Below are positions 54,263-64,000 of a stretch of 64,000 nt of DNA, piece by piece. Origin of the DNA: Limonium bicolor (taxonomy: Eukaryota > Streptophyta > Magnoliopsida > Caryophyllales > Plumbaginaceae). How positions within the stretch are numbered: position 1 is the first letter of the stretch; each line of letters begins with the position of its first letter. The notes under the pieces are model-generated. The model saw only the letters and a program-made list of their open reading frames with translations, was not told where the DNA came from and did not search any database. A program made the position numbers and the translations under genes. The stretch spans positions 299,284,167-299,348,166 of the forward strand of contig CM041779.1 in NCBI GenBank assembly GCA_023374045.1, given 5' to 3'.

Positions 54263-57200
54263 GTCATGGACTCGGTACGGAAGGTGCGTTAAGCATTCTT
54301 ACGGAGGCACAGGCCGACGAAAGCAGTACTATCCTTACCGGCACCTTTCCGATCAATGGCGTTGATGCATCAGTGCTATTCGACTCAGGGGCCTCGCATA
54401 CCTTCATCTCATCATCATTTACGAGGAGGTTGGGGCTAGACGCTGATGAGCTACCGGACTTCCCGGTTACGCTCCCGTCTAAGGAGAAGGTTTGATGCAC
54501 TCGCTACTACTGAGAAGCCACCATCAGAATCAAGGGTGAAGACTTTCTAGTCACCTTCATTGAGTTCAGAGATTTGGGATTTGATGTGATTTTCGGGATG
54601 AACTGGTTGGAGCGGCACAAGGGTCGTATCCTCTGCGCCGAGCACCGACTGCTACTCAGGAGTCCATCTGGGGTTACAATCTCATACCACTAGAGGCCTA
54701 GAGAGCCTTCGACCAAGATCATCTCCGCCATAGAAATGTTTAGAGAACTGAGGAGGAAAGAGGAAGTATATATTTGCTATGTCCAGGACATAGAAAGAGA
54801 CCCCGAGTTTGACCCCGATTTACCGGTAGTGTCGGAGTTCCCCAATCTCTTCCCACAGGAACTGCCCGGCATGCCACCCACTCGGGAGGTAGAGTTCACC
54901 ATTGAGCTGCTACCTGGAACTGGACCGATAGCTAAGGCGCCTTACTACATGGCTCCAGCTGAAATGAATGAATTAAAAGAACAACTGAGAGACCTACTCG
55001 ACAAAGGATTCGTGTGACCTAGTGTTTCACCATGGGGAGCACCAGTACTCTTCGTCAAGAAGAAGGATGGCAGTCTTCGCCTCTGCATCGACTATAGAGA
55101 GCTGAATGCAGTGACAGTGAAGAACAAGTACCCGCTACCACGCATTGATGATTGGTTCGATCAGTTGAAGGGGGCATCCATGTTCTCCAAGATTGATCTC
55201 AGATCTGGGTACCATCAGATAGCCATTAGAGAGGGAGACATTGAGAATACGGCATTCCGGACACGATATGGCCACTACGAATTTACAGTGATGCCGTTCG
55301 GTTTGTCGAACGCACCAGCGAAATTTATGGATCTGATGAACCGTTTATTCAGGGAGCAGTTGGACAATTCGGTTGTAGTCTTCATCGACAACATCTTGAT
55401 ATATTCAAAGTCGAGAACTGAGCATGAGAAACATTTGAGGAGAGTTTTGAAGATACTGAGGGAGAACCAGTTTTATGCTAAGTTCTTCAAATGCAAGTTT
55501 TGGCTTGACCAGGTCTCTTTCCTTGGTCACGTCATCTTGGATGCTGGGATCGTTGTAGATCCAGCAAAGATCGATGCCGTACGCACCTGGCCAAGACCGA
55601 AGACAGTTACCGATATCAGGAGCTTTCTCGGCTTGGCAGGTTACTACCGTAGATTCGTGAAAAACTTCTTTAAGGTCGCAAAGCCGATGACCAGTCTGAT
55701 GAAGAAAGATGCACCATTTGTATGGACGACTGACTGTGAGAGTTCGTTTCAGAGTTTGAAGGAGTCATTGACTTCTGCACCAGTTCTGACTATTCTAAAC
55801 GGTACGAAGGGCTTTGAGGTTTATTATGATGCATCCGGCAGGGGATTGGGTTGTGTACTCATGCAGCACGACAAGGTGGTCGCTTATGCCTCTCGTCAGC
55901 TGAAGAAACATGAGGAGAACTACCCCACACATGATTTAGAGTTAGGAGCTGTAGTCTTCGCCATGAAGATATGGCGCCACTACTTGTACGGGGTTAGTGT
56001 GACTATCTACACCGACCATAAGAGCTTGAAATATATATTCACTCAGAAGGAGTTGAATCTTCGACAGAGGAGATGGTTAGAGTTTCTGAAGACTACTATA
56101 TTGACCTCCAGTAAAGAAGGGAAGGCCAATGTTGTAGCTGACGCCCTGAGCCGTCGAGCACACTCACTCCATTCGCTACTCGCTTCTTCTATCTTGGTTG
56201 ACGAGGTGCGAGAGGCTCAGAGGAACGATGAATACATGAGAGAGGTCAGACAGAAGCTGACAGAGGGTACCTTTGAGAGTCAGAAATACGACTTCAGACT
56301 TCATGATGATGATCTGATCATACTTAAGGGCCGGTTATGCATACCACGAGGCAGCGCTGATCTGAAAGAGCGCATACTACGAGAATCGCACTGTTCTTCA
56401 GTTTCTATCCATCCAGGAGCCTCTAAGATGTACAAAGACATGAAGAGGTACTTCTGGTGGTCAGGGATGAAGGCAGATGTTACCAAGTTCGTACTGAGGT
56501 GTCTCACATGCCAGGAGGTGAAATTTGAGCACCGACGACCGGGCGGAATGGTACAATCGATGCCAGTTCCGGAGTGGAAGTTTCATGATATCTCCATGGA
56601 TTTCGTGGTCAGACTCCCACCTACCAGGGGAGGTCTGAACATGATATGAGTTGTAGTTGATCGCCTGACCAAGGTAGCCCGATTCATTCCGATGAAGGAC
56701 ACCTGGAAGGTAACTAAGCTTGCAGAGCTATTTGATGAGGAAATCATGAGACACCACGGGGTACCGAAGACCATTGTATCCGATAGAGACACCTGATTCC
56801 TTTTGCGGTACTGGAGAGCTACACGGGAAATGCTGGGTATAGAATTGAAGTTGAGTACTGCGTTCCATCCTAAGACAGATGGTCAGAATGAGCGTACGAT
56901 TCAGACACTTGAGGACATGCTGAGAGCATGTGCCTTGGACTTCCAGAGCAGTTGGATTGACAAGTTGCATCTGATCGACTTCTCGTACAACAATAGCTAT
57001 CATGCTTCGATCAAGATGACACCTTTCCAAGCGTTGTACGGTAGACCATGTCGTACACCGCTCAGCTGGGATGAGTCAAGTGAGGCGGTCATTATAGGAC
57101 AAGAGTACTTAGAGCAAGTTCAGGATGAGGTTCAGCAAATCAGGGAGAATATGAAAGCTGCTCAAGATAGGCAGAAGTCGTATGCTGATGTCCGACGACG

Positions 57201-57620
57201 AGACCTCGAGTTCACAGTGGGCAACCAGGTAATTCTGCGAGTTTCACCGATGAAGGGTGTATTTAGATTTGGGCAGAAGGGCAAACTAAGCCCGAAGTTT
57301 GTAGGTCCTTATGCTATTACGGAGCGGGTGGGCCCAGTTGCTTACAGGTTGATTTACCAGCTGAGCTGGGTAAAGTGCATGACGTCTTTCATGTTTCACA
57401 GCTTAAGAAGTACATGCACCACCCCTCTCATGTTTAAGAGCCGAAGAGATTATCCTTAGAGCCGAATATGAGATCAGGGGAGACCCCTCAGAGGATCTTG
57501 GATACTAAGACTAGGGACACTCGCCATAAGTCAGTGCGACTGTGAAGGTTCTCTGGTCAAACCAGGATGTCGAAGAGGCCGCTTAAGAGTTAGAGGATAA
57601 GATGAGAGCGAAGTACCCTT
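54263..57620 (+). pseudogene. pol: Chromovirus A pol: protease, RT, RNase H, integrase, chromodomain-like end
   Basis: One frame runs from 54265 to about 57350 with only nonsense codons. Protease has VLFDSGASHTFIS. RT has [51 protein letters not shown] and FIDNILIYS, in which the second catalytic Asp is Asn (GAC to AAC). RNase H has [13 protein letters not shown] and [10 protein letters not shown]. Integrase has the His pair near 56385, CLTC, DFVVRLP, IVSDRD and HPKTDGQNE. Most of the stops are TGA where Arg CGA is expected. After a frameshift near 57350 the tail resembles a chromodomain (VLWSNQDVEEA, then ELEDKMRAKYPSLF). Confidence 0.92.
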
Positions 57621-57668
57621 CACTTTTTACCGACTAGATTGTCTGTATAGGGTACGGGGCGTACCCCT

Positions 57669-57949
57669 TTTTAAGGGGGGTAGAGCTTCATTGTTTTTGA
57701 GTTAGTAAACGAGCAATCACGTTGTGTTGTTTGTCGTTTGCTTGGTTTATGTAAGATACTTTGTGTATTACACTTTATAGTAGACATGAGATATGTATGG
57801 TACTTATGTATTGTACTTTGTGACAGACCAAATGAGTCTGATGGTGTGTGTATGTGAATATAATCTATGGTATTGAGTTATCCGTGTGTTACAAATAATA
57901 TAGCATACATGTGAACTTTGGGGACAAAGTTCTTTTAAGGGGGGTAGAA
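57669..57949 (+). promoter_or_regulatory. Polypurine tracts of A, one internal and one at the LTR
   Basis: TTTTAAGGGGGGTAGA occurs at 57933-57948, directly before the 3' LTR, and again identically at 57669-57684. The LTR-proximal copy is the usual plus-strand primer site. The upstream copy sits in a palindrome-like ACCCCTTTTTAAGGGGGGT. Confidence 0.85.
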
Positions 57950-60900
57950 TGAAATACCCCAAACCTAGATATGGTGATTAGAGGTTAAACTAAGACATAA
58001 TAAGGCTAAAACATGCCTTAGAAACATTAGTAAACAATTTAAACCATAGATAACATAAGAAAACACCATAAAGTTAATTTAAGCAAGAACATGCTCTAGA
58101 CTTGGTGTAAGCTTGATTAAGACCCAAAGGTCATTCTTAGACCTTATTAACATGCTAATGGACATGTTAAATCAATTACCAAAGAAAACCATGCTCAAAA
58201 AACAAGTTAAAACACAAATTGTGCTTTAAGGAGTCTTAAAGCACATTTTTGAAAAATTGTCTTAGAAAGAGTTTTTGAGTGGCTAAATGACAAATATCAT
58301 ACCTTAATAAACATTTTTACTACTTAGTATCACATTAGGAAGCCTAAATCAATGATAAACCAAAAAGTTCACAAATATGTGCACTAATTGTGAATAGTGC
58401 CCAAATAGTGCTCAATTTAGGCTTAAGTCAACTTTGCTTAATTAATTGGTCAAAATAGCCCATAAATATCCTAACTAAGGAAGGGGGCCAGTTTTTGAAG
58501 GTGATGAGTCACCATAAGACTTCAGCACTTTAAGAAAAGAAGAGGGAAAAGTAAGGAAAAAGAACTATTTGCTTTTAAGGAAATATCTTACCAAAACCAA
58601 CCTCTCTCCTCTCTTCTCTTCATTCCTTCCTTCTCCCACCATGTTCTTCTTCTTCTTCTTCCTCTCAAGAAAACCGTAAGAACCAGCTCCATCCTTCTCC
58701 ATCTTGACTTGCTCACCAAATCCATAATATTGCTCCAAATCAAAAACTAAGCTTAGATTATTGTTAGTTGGAGCAAGACCTTCATTTTCATCTTTGAAAA
58801 TCCCTCAAAGCTCAAGTTTGATTCCATGTAGAAACTCCATTGAAGAGGGAAAATTCAGTTTTAAGAGCACCATTTCATCTCCTTGCATTCAAGGTAAGAA
58901 AAGTGAAAGAAAAATCAAGTTTCCTTCATTTTTCTTAATGTCCGAAAATCAACTTCTCATGGGATCTTGTTTTACTCCTCGAACTAGCTTGTTTTAATCT
59001 CCAAGGGACTAGTGGAGTTCCTCTTTGATTCATTACCAAAGTCTATATTAAGACTCCAAAGGTAATCACCCATTTAATGCTTTAAGCACTCTTTTAACCT
59101 AAGAGTAAATTCCATTAGTCTAGGTATGTTCCTTAGTACTCATTAGATTATTTGAATGTCTATTAGAAGCTTAGCAAGAGAACTAAGAGTCCTTGCCGAA
59201 ATCCAATCAAGAAACCGAAGAAGGAAAGTGAGAAAAGCTTGAGAAAAACAAGGTAAATTACTTACCTTAAGGTGGTTTAATGTTTTAAGGGATGGGATTT
59301 AGATAGATACTAAATGTAGCTTAGAGCTTACATTATATAATGAACTATATAACCTAGAAAAAATAATGTGATCACATTTAAGAACTTGTGACTAAAGAGC
59401 AAATGGGAATTGAGTTAGGAAAACAATCATAAGGTGAATTACAAGAACACTTATATTGCTATGGGAGCATTGATGTGTGTAATTGCAGGTTGAAGGCTAT
59501 ATATGTGGGAAATTCAGTGTTTACATTTATGTAATTTAAGGGCCTAAGAGCCAAGTCATTTAAGGGCCTAAGTGCCAAGCAATTTAAGCTTATGCACTAT
59601 ATTATGATGTGGTGTAGTTGGGTGTAGTTTGTGTGTAAAGAATGCTTATTGAGGATTTTATTGTCTTAGGTGGTTTAAGGATGAAAAACTAAGTGTTTGG
59701 GTATAAGAATATACTAGGGAAGATATGTCAAATTTTGGTGAAGAAACTAGGTGTTTTAAGTGTTTTAATGAGGTGTTATGACCTAGAATATACTAGGAAT
59801 CATTAAGGGTTATTTTGGTGGAAATAAATAAACTAAGGTGTTCTTGAGGATTGGAATGAACAAAGAATGTCTAGGAGGAACTTGGGGGTAGAATGGTGAA
59901 TTCAAGACACCAAAATCATGGTGTGAGAGGTGTTGAGTCTTGTGCAAAAATTTGAAGGAAATAAGGTGTAGTGCCTTGTGAAGATTTAAGTATGAACTAG
60001 AGAAGATAACCTTGAGAAGTTTGAGTAGTCTGATTAAAGGAAATGGGGATGAATAATGATGCTTGAGGAGTGGTCAAAATGGGATTGAAGGAACACTTTG
60101 GTTAGTTAAGAATTTTAGGCAAAGTTTGTATATTGGAAGTGTAAGGAACTAAGTTTCAAGTGTTAGGAATTTGTTAAGAACTTAAACAAGTGTTTAAGGA
60201 ATTTAGAAGTGAGTTAATCAATGAGTCAGGTGAAGGATTTAAGAGGGTTTTAAAGTGTCAAAATGATGTTAACACATGCTAGCACACTTGTGGAAAAGAT
60301 TGGAGTTAAATAAGCACTTTGGAGAAGGGTCTACCTTCGACCGACCCAAGGGACCGACAGTGGTTGGGTCGGTCGGCTGCATATTTCCAAAGGGGCAAAG
60401 TTTCTGACTTCGACCGACCCAGGGGGTTGGGTCAGTCGTGGGTCGGTGGGGCTGGATTTATCGAAGGTTGAATTTTCTGACTTCGACCGACCCAGAGGTG
60501 TTGGACCGGTTGGGTCAGGCTGTTGGGTTGGTCGGGCCTTTTAAAAAAATATTTAGTTTAAAATTTAAGAATAATAAGAGGCATTAGTAGTAAGCCATTA
60601 GGAGGGCAATGATGATTAAAAGGATAAGCATTTAAGGACTTAAGAAATAAAGTGAAGTAAAATTATTTAAGTGTTTAAGGTTAAAACTACAAGGACTTAG
60701 TGGTGATTCGTGGGTAAACAGTAGTGGTTAAGTAAGCTAGCTTAATTGGAAGTAATTAACAACCTAAATCGGATTAATGTTTTAGGACTTGAGAATTTGG
60801 ACTCTGAAGGGGATTAGGCAACCGAAACAATCGACGGTGAGCGGTATGGTTTTCTTGTAGCTTATTTGCTAACGAGGTGTCCCTCGGCTTGTGTGCTATT

Positions 60901-62039
60901 TGTTTAATTGTTTCGACTAAAACAAGATAAAGCATGCAACCGGTTTAGTGTATTTCTTGTGTGTTTGCATTATACTAACACACATGACATTGAGATCATT
61001 TACTAACTATGTTTAGTAAACAATGAGATGATATAAGATTGCACTCCCTGTTATTGGTTGGTTAATACCCGAAAAAGGTTTAACTAACACATTCGTCTTT
61101 GAGACTTTCACTAACTGGAACTTGGGGGGTGAGGAATCGGGGATTGACTCTGGTCATGCATGTTAAGAAAAGGGGGTTGGTATCTGAATCAGATCCGACT
61201 TCCGATTGAGACTTGTCTTTGACTTGTCGCCTAGAGTCGACATATAGACTCGACCACCTTGGATTACAGTTCAAGGTTGGAGGCCAGATTAAGATGGTGC
61301 TGTGGGATCTCCTAAATCCCAAATTATGAAATAATGTTTATTTAAACCAATGGAGTTAATAGCTCATTATCTAGGGTTACCTTTGACCCGACAAAGATAA
61401 ACATTGAGTTAAGAGACAACCATTTCTAATTAAAGAACGGTTGGTACACTGAGATAAGATTTGATATGAGAATGAGAGGATACTTGACTTAAGGAGTTAA
61501 AAGCTAACTCACTTACTTAAGGAACGCTTTTAAGCCGTTCATTGTGTTTGAAATATGAATTGTTCATATGTTGTGTGGTGTTTATTGTACTTCTTATTAA
61601 TGTTGTATTAATAATCAACCGCATGTTTACGACAAAGTAGTCGTCGTAGCCCCTTTAGCTTGGGGGCTACAAATTAATTGTACCAGCGAAGGTGCTGAGC
61701 CCCTGGGGCATCCATATTAATTTTGTAGGAAAGAGGCCTCAGAAGACCCACCTCGAGAGTAGGAGCGGGTAGACTTAGGATGGGCTTTATTTTGAGTATG
61801 GGTTGTGCATATACACCCGTCTGTTGATATTAGAGGTTGTGGCAAACTATGTTAGACTTTGAGATACTCGAAACTCGGTTGGTATTATTGGATATGCGTT
61901 GTAAATATTAAGTTCGGTATATTCTGGTATGCAGACCGTAGCAAGGTTCTGGTTGATGATGTCTAATTCCGCTGCGATGTTGATATATATATGGGTAAGA
62001 TTTTGTGACAACCACGTTTAGTTGAGTTGAGGTGTTACA
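57950..62039 (+). repeat. 3' LTR of chromovirus A
   Basis: It begins TGAAATACCCCAAACC and ends GAGGTGTTACA, 4,090 bp. The uninterrupted copy shows CTTGACTTGCTCACC at the place where B split the 5' LTR, confirming the nesting. The hairpin array is at 60339-60535. The target copy CAGCC follows at 62040-62044. Confidence 0.93.
60339..60535. repeat. GACCGACCCA array in the 3' LTR of A
   Basis: Units at 60339, 60412 and 60485 are each 73 bp apart, with TGGGTCGGTC-like partner arms downstream. It is the same array as at 45207-45420, with several point differences. Confidence 0.85.
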
Positions 62040-62044
62040 CAGCC

Positions 62045-63296
62045 AATTTTGGCTTCTTAAGGTGACTGATCCCTTGACTTGTATTAGCCTTGGTTCAAGC
62101 TTCAAAGGTGTAGTTGGGACTCTTCGTTAATTCCCTATAGAAAATCAGCTCTAGGGTTGCAAAGGTAATGCCCGATTTTAGTGCTTTAAGCACCTCCTTT
62201 GTATCCTTAAGTTAACTCATGAGCTTAAGTGTCTTTACTTAGCCTCATTCCCCCATTGAATGCTGGTTTATAGTGTGGTGTCTCCCCTTGGCCGGTTGCA
62301 ATCAAAGAGAAGAGAAGAAGAGAACTAAAAAAAATACTTGGGAACTTAAGGTAAATAATCTACTTTGATGTCTATCCTTAGTGCTTTTAAGATTATGGGA
62401 TGGGAAATCAAAAGAATGAATCGAAATATGTGCTGGAAAATGTGTGTGGTTGCGATGAGAGAGAATTGTGATTTATGCTTAATGCAATGGTGATATGTTG
62501 TATGATTTAAAGGCCGTGGAGCCAAGTCATTTAAGATTATTGCATTGTATGTGATTGAAGAGATTTTGGAGTAAATTGTGTGCTGGTAGAATCCATTAAG
62601 GATTTGGTTAGTTGAAATTGATTTAGGTGAATGTTATGGTGCATTTGGGCATGCTAGAACTGTAGAGGAACTATGGCAAAATTTCTATAGAAATCAAGTG
62701 GTTAAGGTGATGTTATGAGTTTGAAGAACCTAAGTTTATCTAAGAGTTAATGGGGATTAATATGGTTAGTTAATCACCCTAGAATGCTTGTTGAGGGATG
62801 GAAATGAGTTAAGCAAAAATCTGTAGCAAATATGATGTATGATTGTATTATATTGCCTAGAGATGAACTAGGGTGTATGACCTTGAAAGTAATGAGTGGA
62901 CTTGGGTAATAGAGATGAAAATGTCTAAGAAGAATTTGGTATGGACAAAATGGTTGAGAGTAAAATGTAAACTGTCATGAGAATGTCGGTGACGCATTAG
63001 TGTGCATAAAGTGCAGAAAATGAGGATGGAAATTGTATAATTGATCAAGGATTAAGTGATGGGTTTGATCAAGGGATTAAGGAAGCTTAATGTGTGATTG
63101 AGGTGTTAGAACATGTTGGGATACATGTGGAAAGACTAGAAAAGAAATGAGTAAGAAATGGAGTTAGAATGGCATTAGGAACTATCAAAATGCTACAGGT
63201 TATAGCAGGGTCCGGGACTTGACTCTTGTATAAAGTCCCGGACCACATGTAAAAACTTACCGAGAATTTCCTATAAAGGTTGGTCCGGGACCTAAC
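62045..63296 (+). mobile_element. LTR E2, right part
   Basis: It resumes E2 after element A. Near 63200 it matches solo LTR E1 (TTATAGCAGGGTCCGGGAC against TTTTAGCAGGGTCCGGGAC) and carries hairpin units at 63209-63244 and 63282, 73 bp apart. The second unit is cut in its loop by element F at 63297. Confidence 0.75.
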
Positions 63297-64000
63297 TGAT
63301 AAGTGTGAAACATATAGGCTTTTTAGGGTTTAATTACCTTATAATTTGTAACAATTCAGGCAATGTTTCCCACTTATTATGTGTTTTTCCTAAGATTGAT
63401 ATTTTGATAAGAACTGATGTATTTTATATGCTAAATATAGGAAAAACCCAGGGAAATGAAGATTTTACATCATAAGGATTACAACGCAACAAACGGGGAA
63501 CAAATCAGGAGAAGAGACACAAAAATTGGTCACGTCCGGGTCAACTTGGCCGGACGCAAATCCGGACTTCTCATGTCCGGATCCGGACGCAAGCCGGACG
63601 TGACCCGAGATCTAGCTCCAAAAGTTCTGTGTCTTGTCTGGATCCGGACACAGATCCGGACATAACCCGAGTTTCAGATCTAAAAGTTCTGTGTCACGTC
63701 CGGATCCGGACACAGATCCGGATGTCACACAGAAACGAAAAATAAAAACGCATGTGCTGATAATCGGGCTTTCGGCGCAATTATTAGCCGAGCAGCGGTA
63801 ATGCCCATACCTCAGCCTAAATTAAGGCACGGCCATGCTCAATTAATTTCCCCAACTCACCACACCACTAACCTATGTTTTTTCTTCTAAGCCTATATAA
63901 ACCCTGCTCCTGCTGCCATTTGAATTCGTACCTGACTTCACAGTCTAACTCCTCTCTACTAATCCTCTCGCTCACGACTCATTCCATCTCCGTTCAATAA
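63297..64000 (+). mobile_element. LTR of element F (runs off the window)
   Basis: It begins TGATAAGTGTGAAACATATAGG, like the LTR of G (TGATAAGTGCAAAACATATAGA), with further shared blocks (ACTGATGTATT, ATATAGGAAAAA). GTCCGGATCCGGAC units start at 63575, 63636 and 63698, 61-62 bp apart. TATATAAA lies at 63894-63901, followed by C-rich leader sequence. The 3' end of the LTR is not in the window. Confidence 0.8.
63575..63725. repeat. GTCCGGATCCGGAC array in the F LTR, 61-62 bp period
   Basis: Three palindromic units (the second with one mismatch) are followed by CGCAAGCCGGAC or ACAGATCCGGA and then, after the first two, by ACCCGAG and AAAAGTTCTGTGTC spacers. They lie about 170-320 bp upstream of the TATA box. 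Confidence 0.85.

Larger units (their letters stand above)
29754..62039 (+). mobile_element. Chromovirus A (Ty3/gypsy, Tekay-like), host to insertions B and D
   Basis: It is bounded by the 5-bp duplication CAGCC at 29749-29753 and 62040-62044. The 5' LTR is in two parts (29754-30513 and 43579-46885) because Athila B lies in it. The 3' LTR is 57950-62039. Without B and D the element is about 14.3 kb. Internal order is tRNA-Met primer site, gag, AlkB-like domain, protease, reverse transcriptase, RNase H, integrase with a chromodomain-like end, and polypurine tract. The long LTR (about 4.1 kb) and integrase C-terminus suggest the Tekay/Del clade. It is dead because of several stops and a mutated reverse transcriptase active site. 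Confidence 0.9.

Overview
This is a stretch of nuclear DNA from a flowering plant, most likely a eudicot. One ordinary host gene sits among layers of nested transposable elements. There are GT-AG (and one GC-AG) introns, Ty3/gypsy elements primed by tRNA-Asp or initiator tRNA-Met, plant-type LINEs with DUF4283/zinc-knuckle ORF1, and a PIF/Harbinger transposon. I saw no bacterial or organellar genes. No species can be named from the sequence alone.

Layout. 1-1857: the 5' LTR and leader of a minus-strand tRNA-Asp-primed LTR element (G), inserted in the reverse transcriptase of a minus-strand LINE (1858 to about 6230). About 6800-7522: the 3' end of another LINE. 8487-18825: a host gene for a 305-residue single-pass membrane protein in four coding exons. 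Its introns hold a 4.25-kb solo LTR (E1, 10749-14998) and a LINE derivative that lacks ORF2 (about 15740-18236). 19945 to about 28610: a decayed minus-strand PIF/Harbinger transposon whose transposase is split by a non-autonomous LTR element (C, 20991-26869). From 28739 the rest is a nest. LTR E2 is split by chromovirus A (29754-62039, target duplication CAGCC). A is split in its 5' LTR by an Athila element B (30514-43573, CTTGC) and in its gag by a non-autonomous minus-strand element D (48123-53016, GGGGG). E2 is hit again by element F at 63297, which runs off the window.

The most unusual content is in chromovirus A. Between gag and protease it carries a nearly complete AlkB-type 2-oxoglutarate/Fe(II) dioxygenase domain (53361-54116) with its metal- and 2OG-binding residues intact. 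The block is bordered by intron-like sequences that would make it a symmetric phase 1-1 cassette exon. The gag of A also holds two apparent 78-bp introns whose removal restores the frame. Apart from stops that look like C-to-T decay, gag, AlkB and pol are largely frame-intact, so the AlkB domain probably belonged to the element when it moved.

A second theme is repeated RNA or DNA structure in the LTR elements. Hairpin arrays with a 72-73 bp period occur in Athila B, in E and (with a different stem sequence) in A. A two-hairpin element with apparent covariation lies in the 3' regions of B, C and D. All three of these also share an AGGA-tetraloop hairpin next to the polypurine tract.
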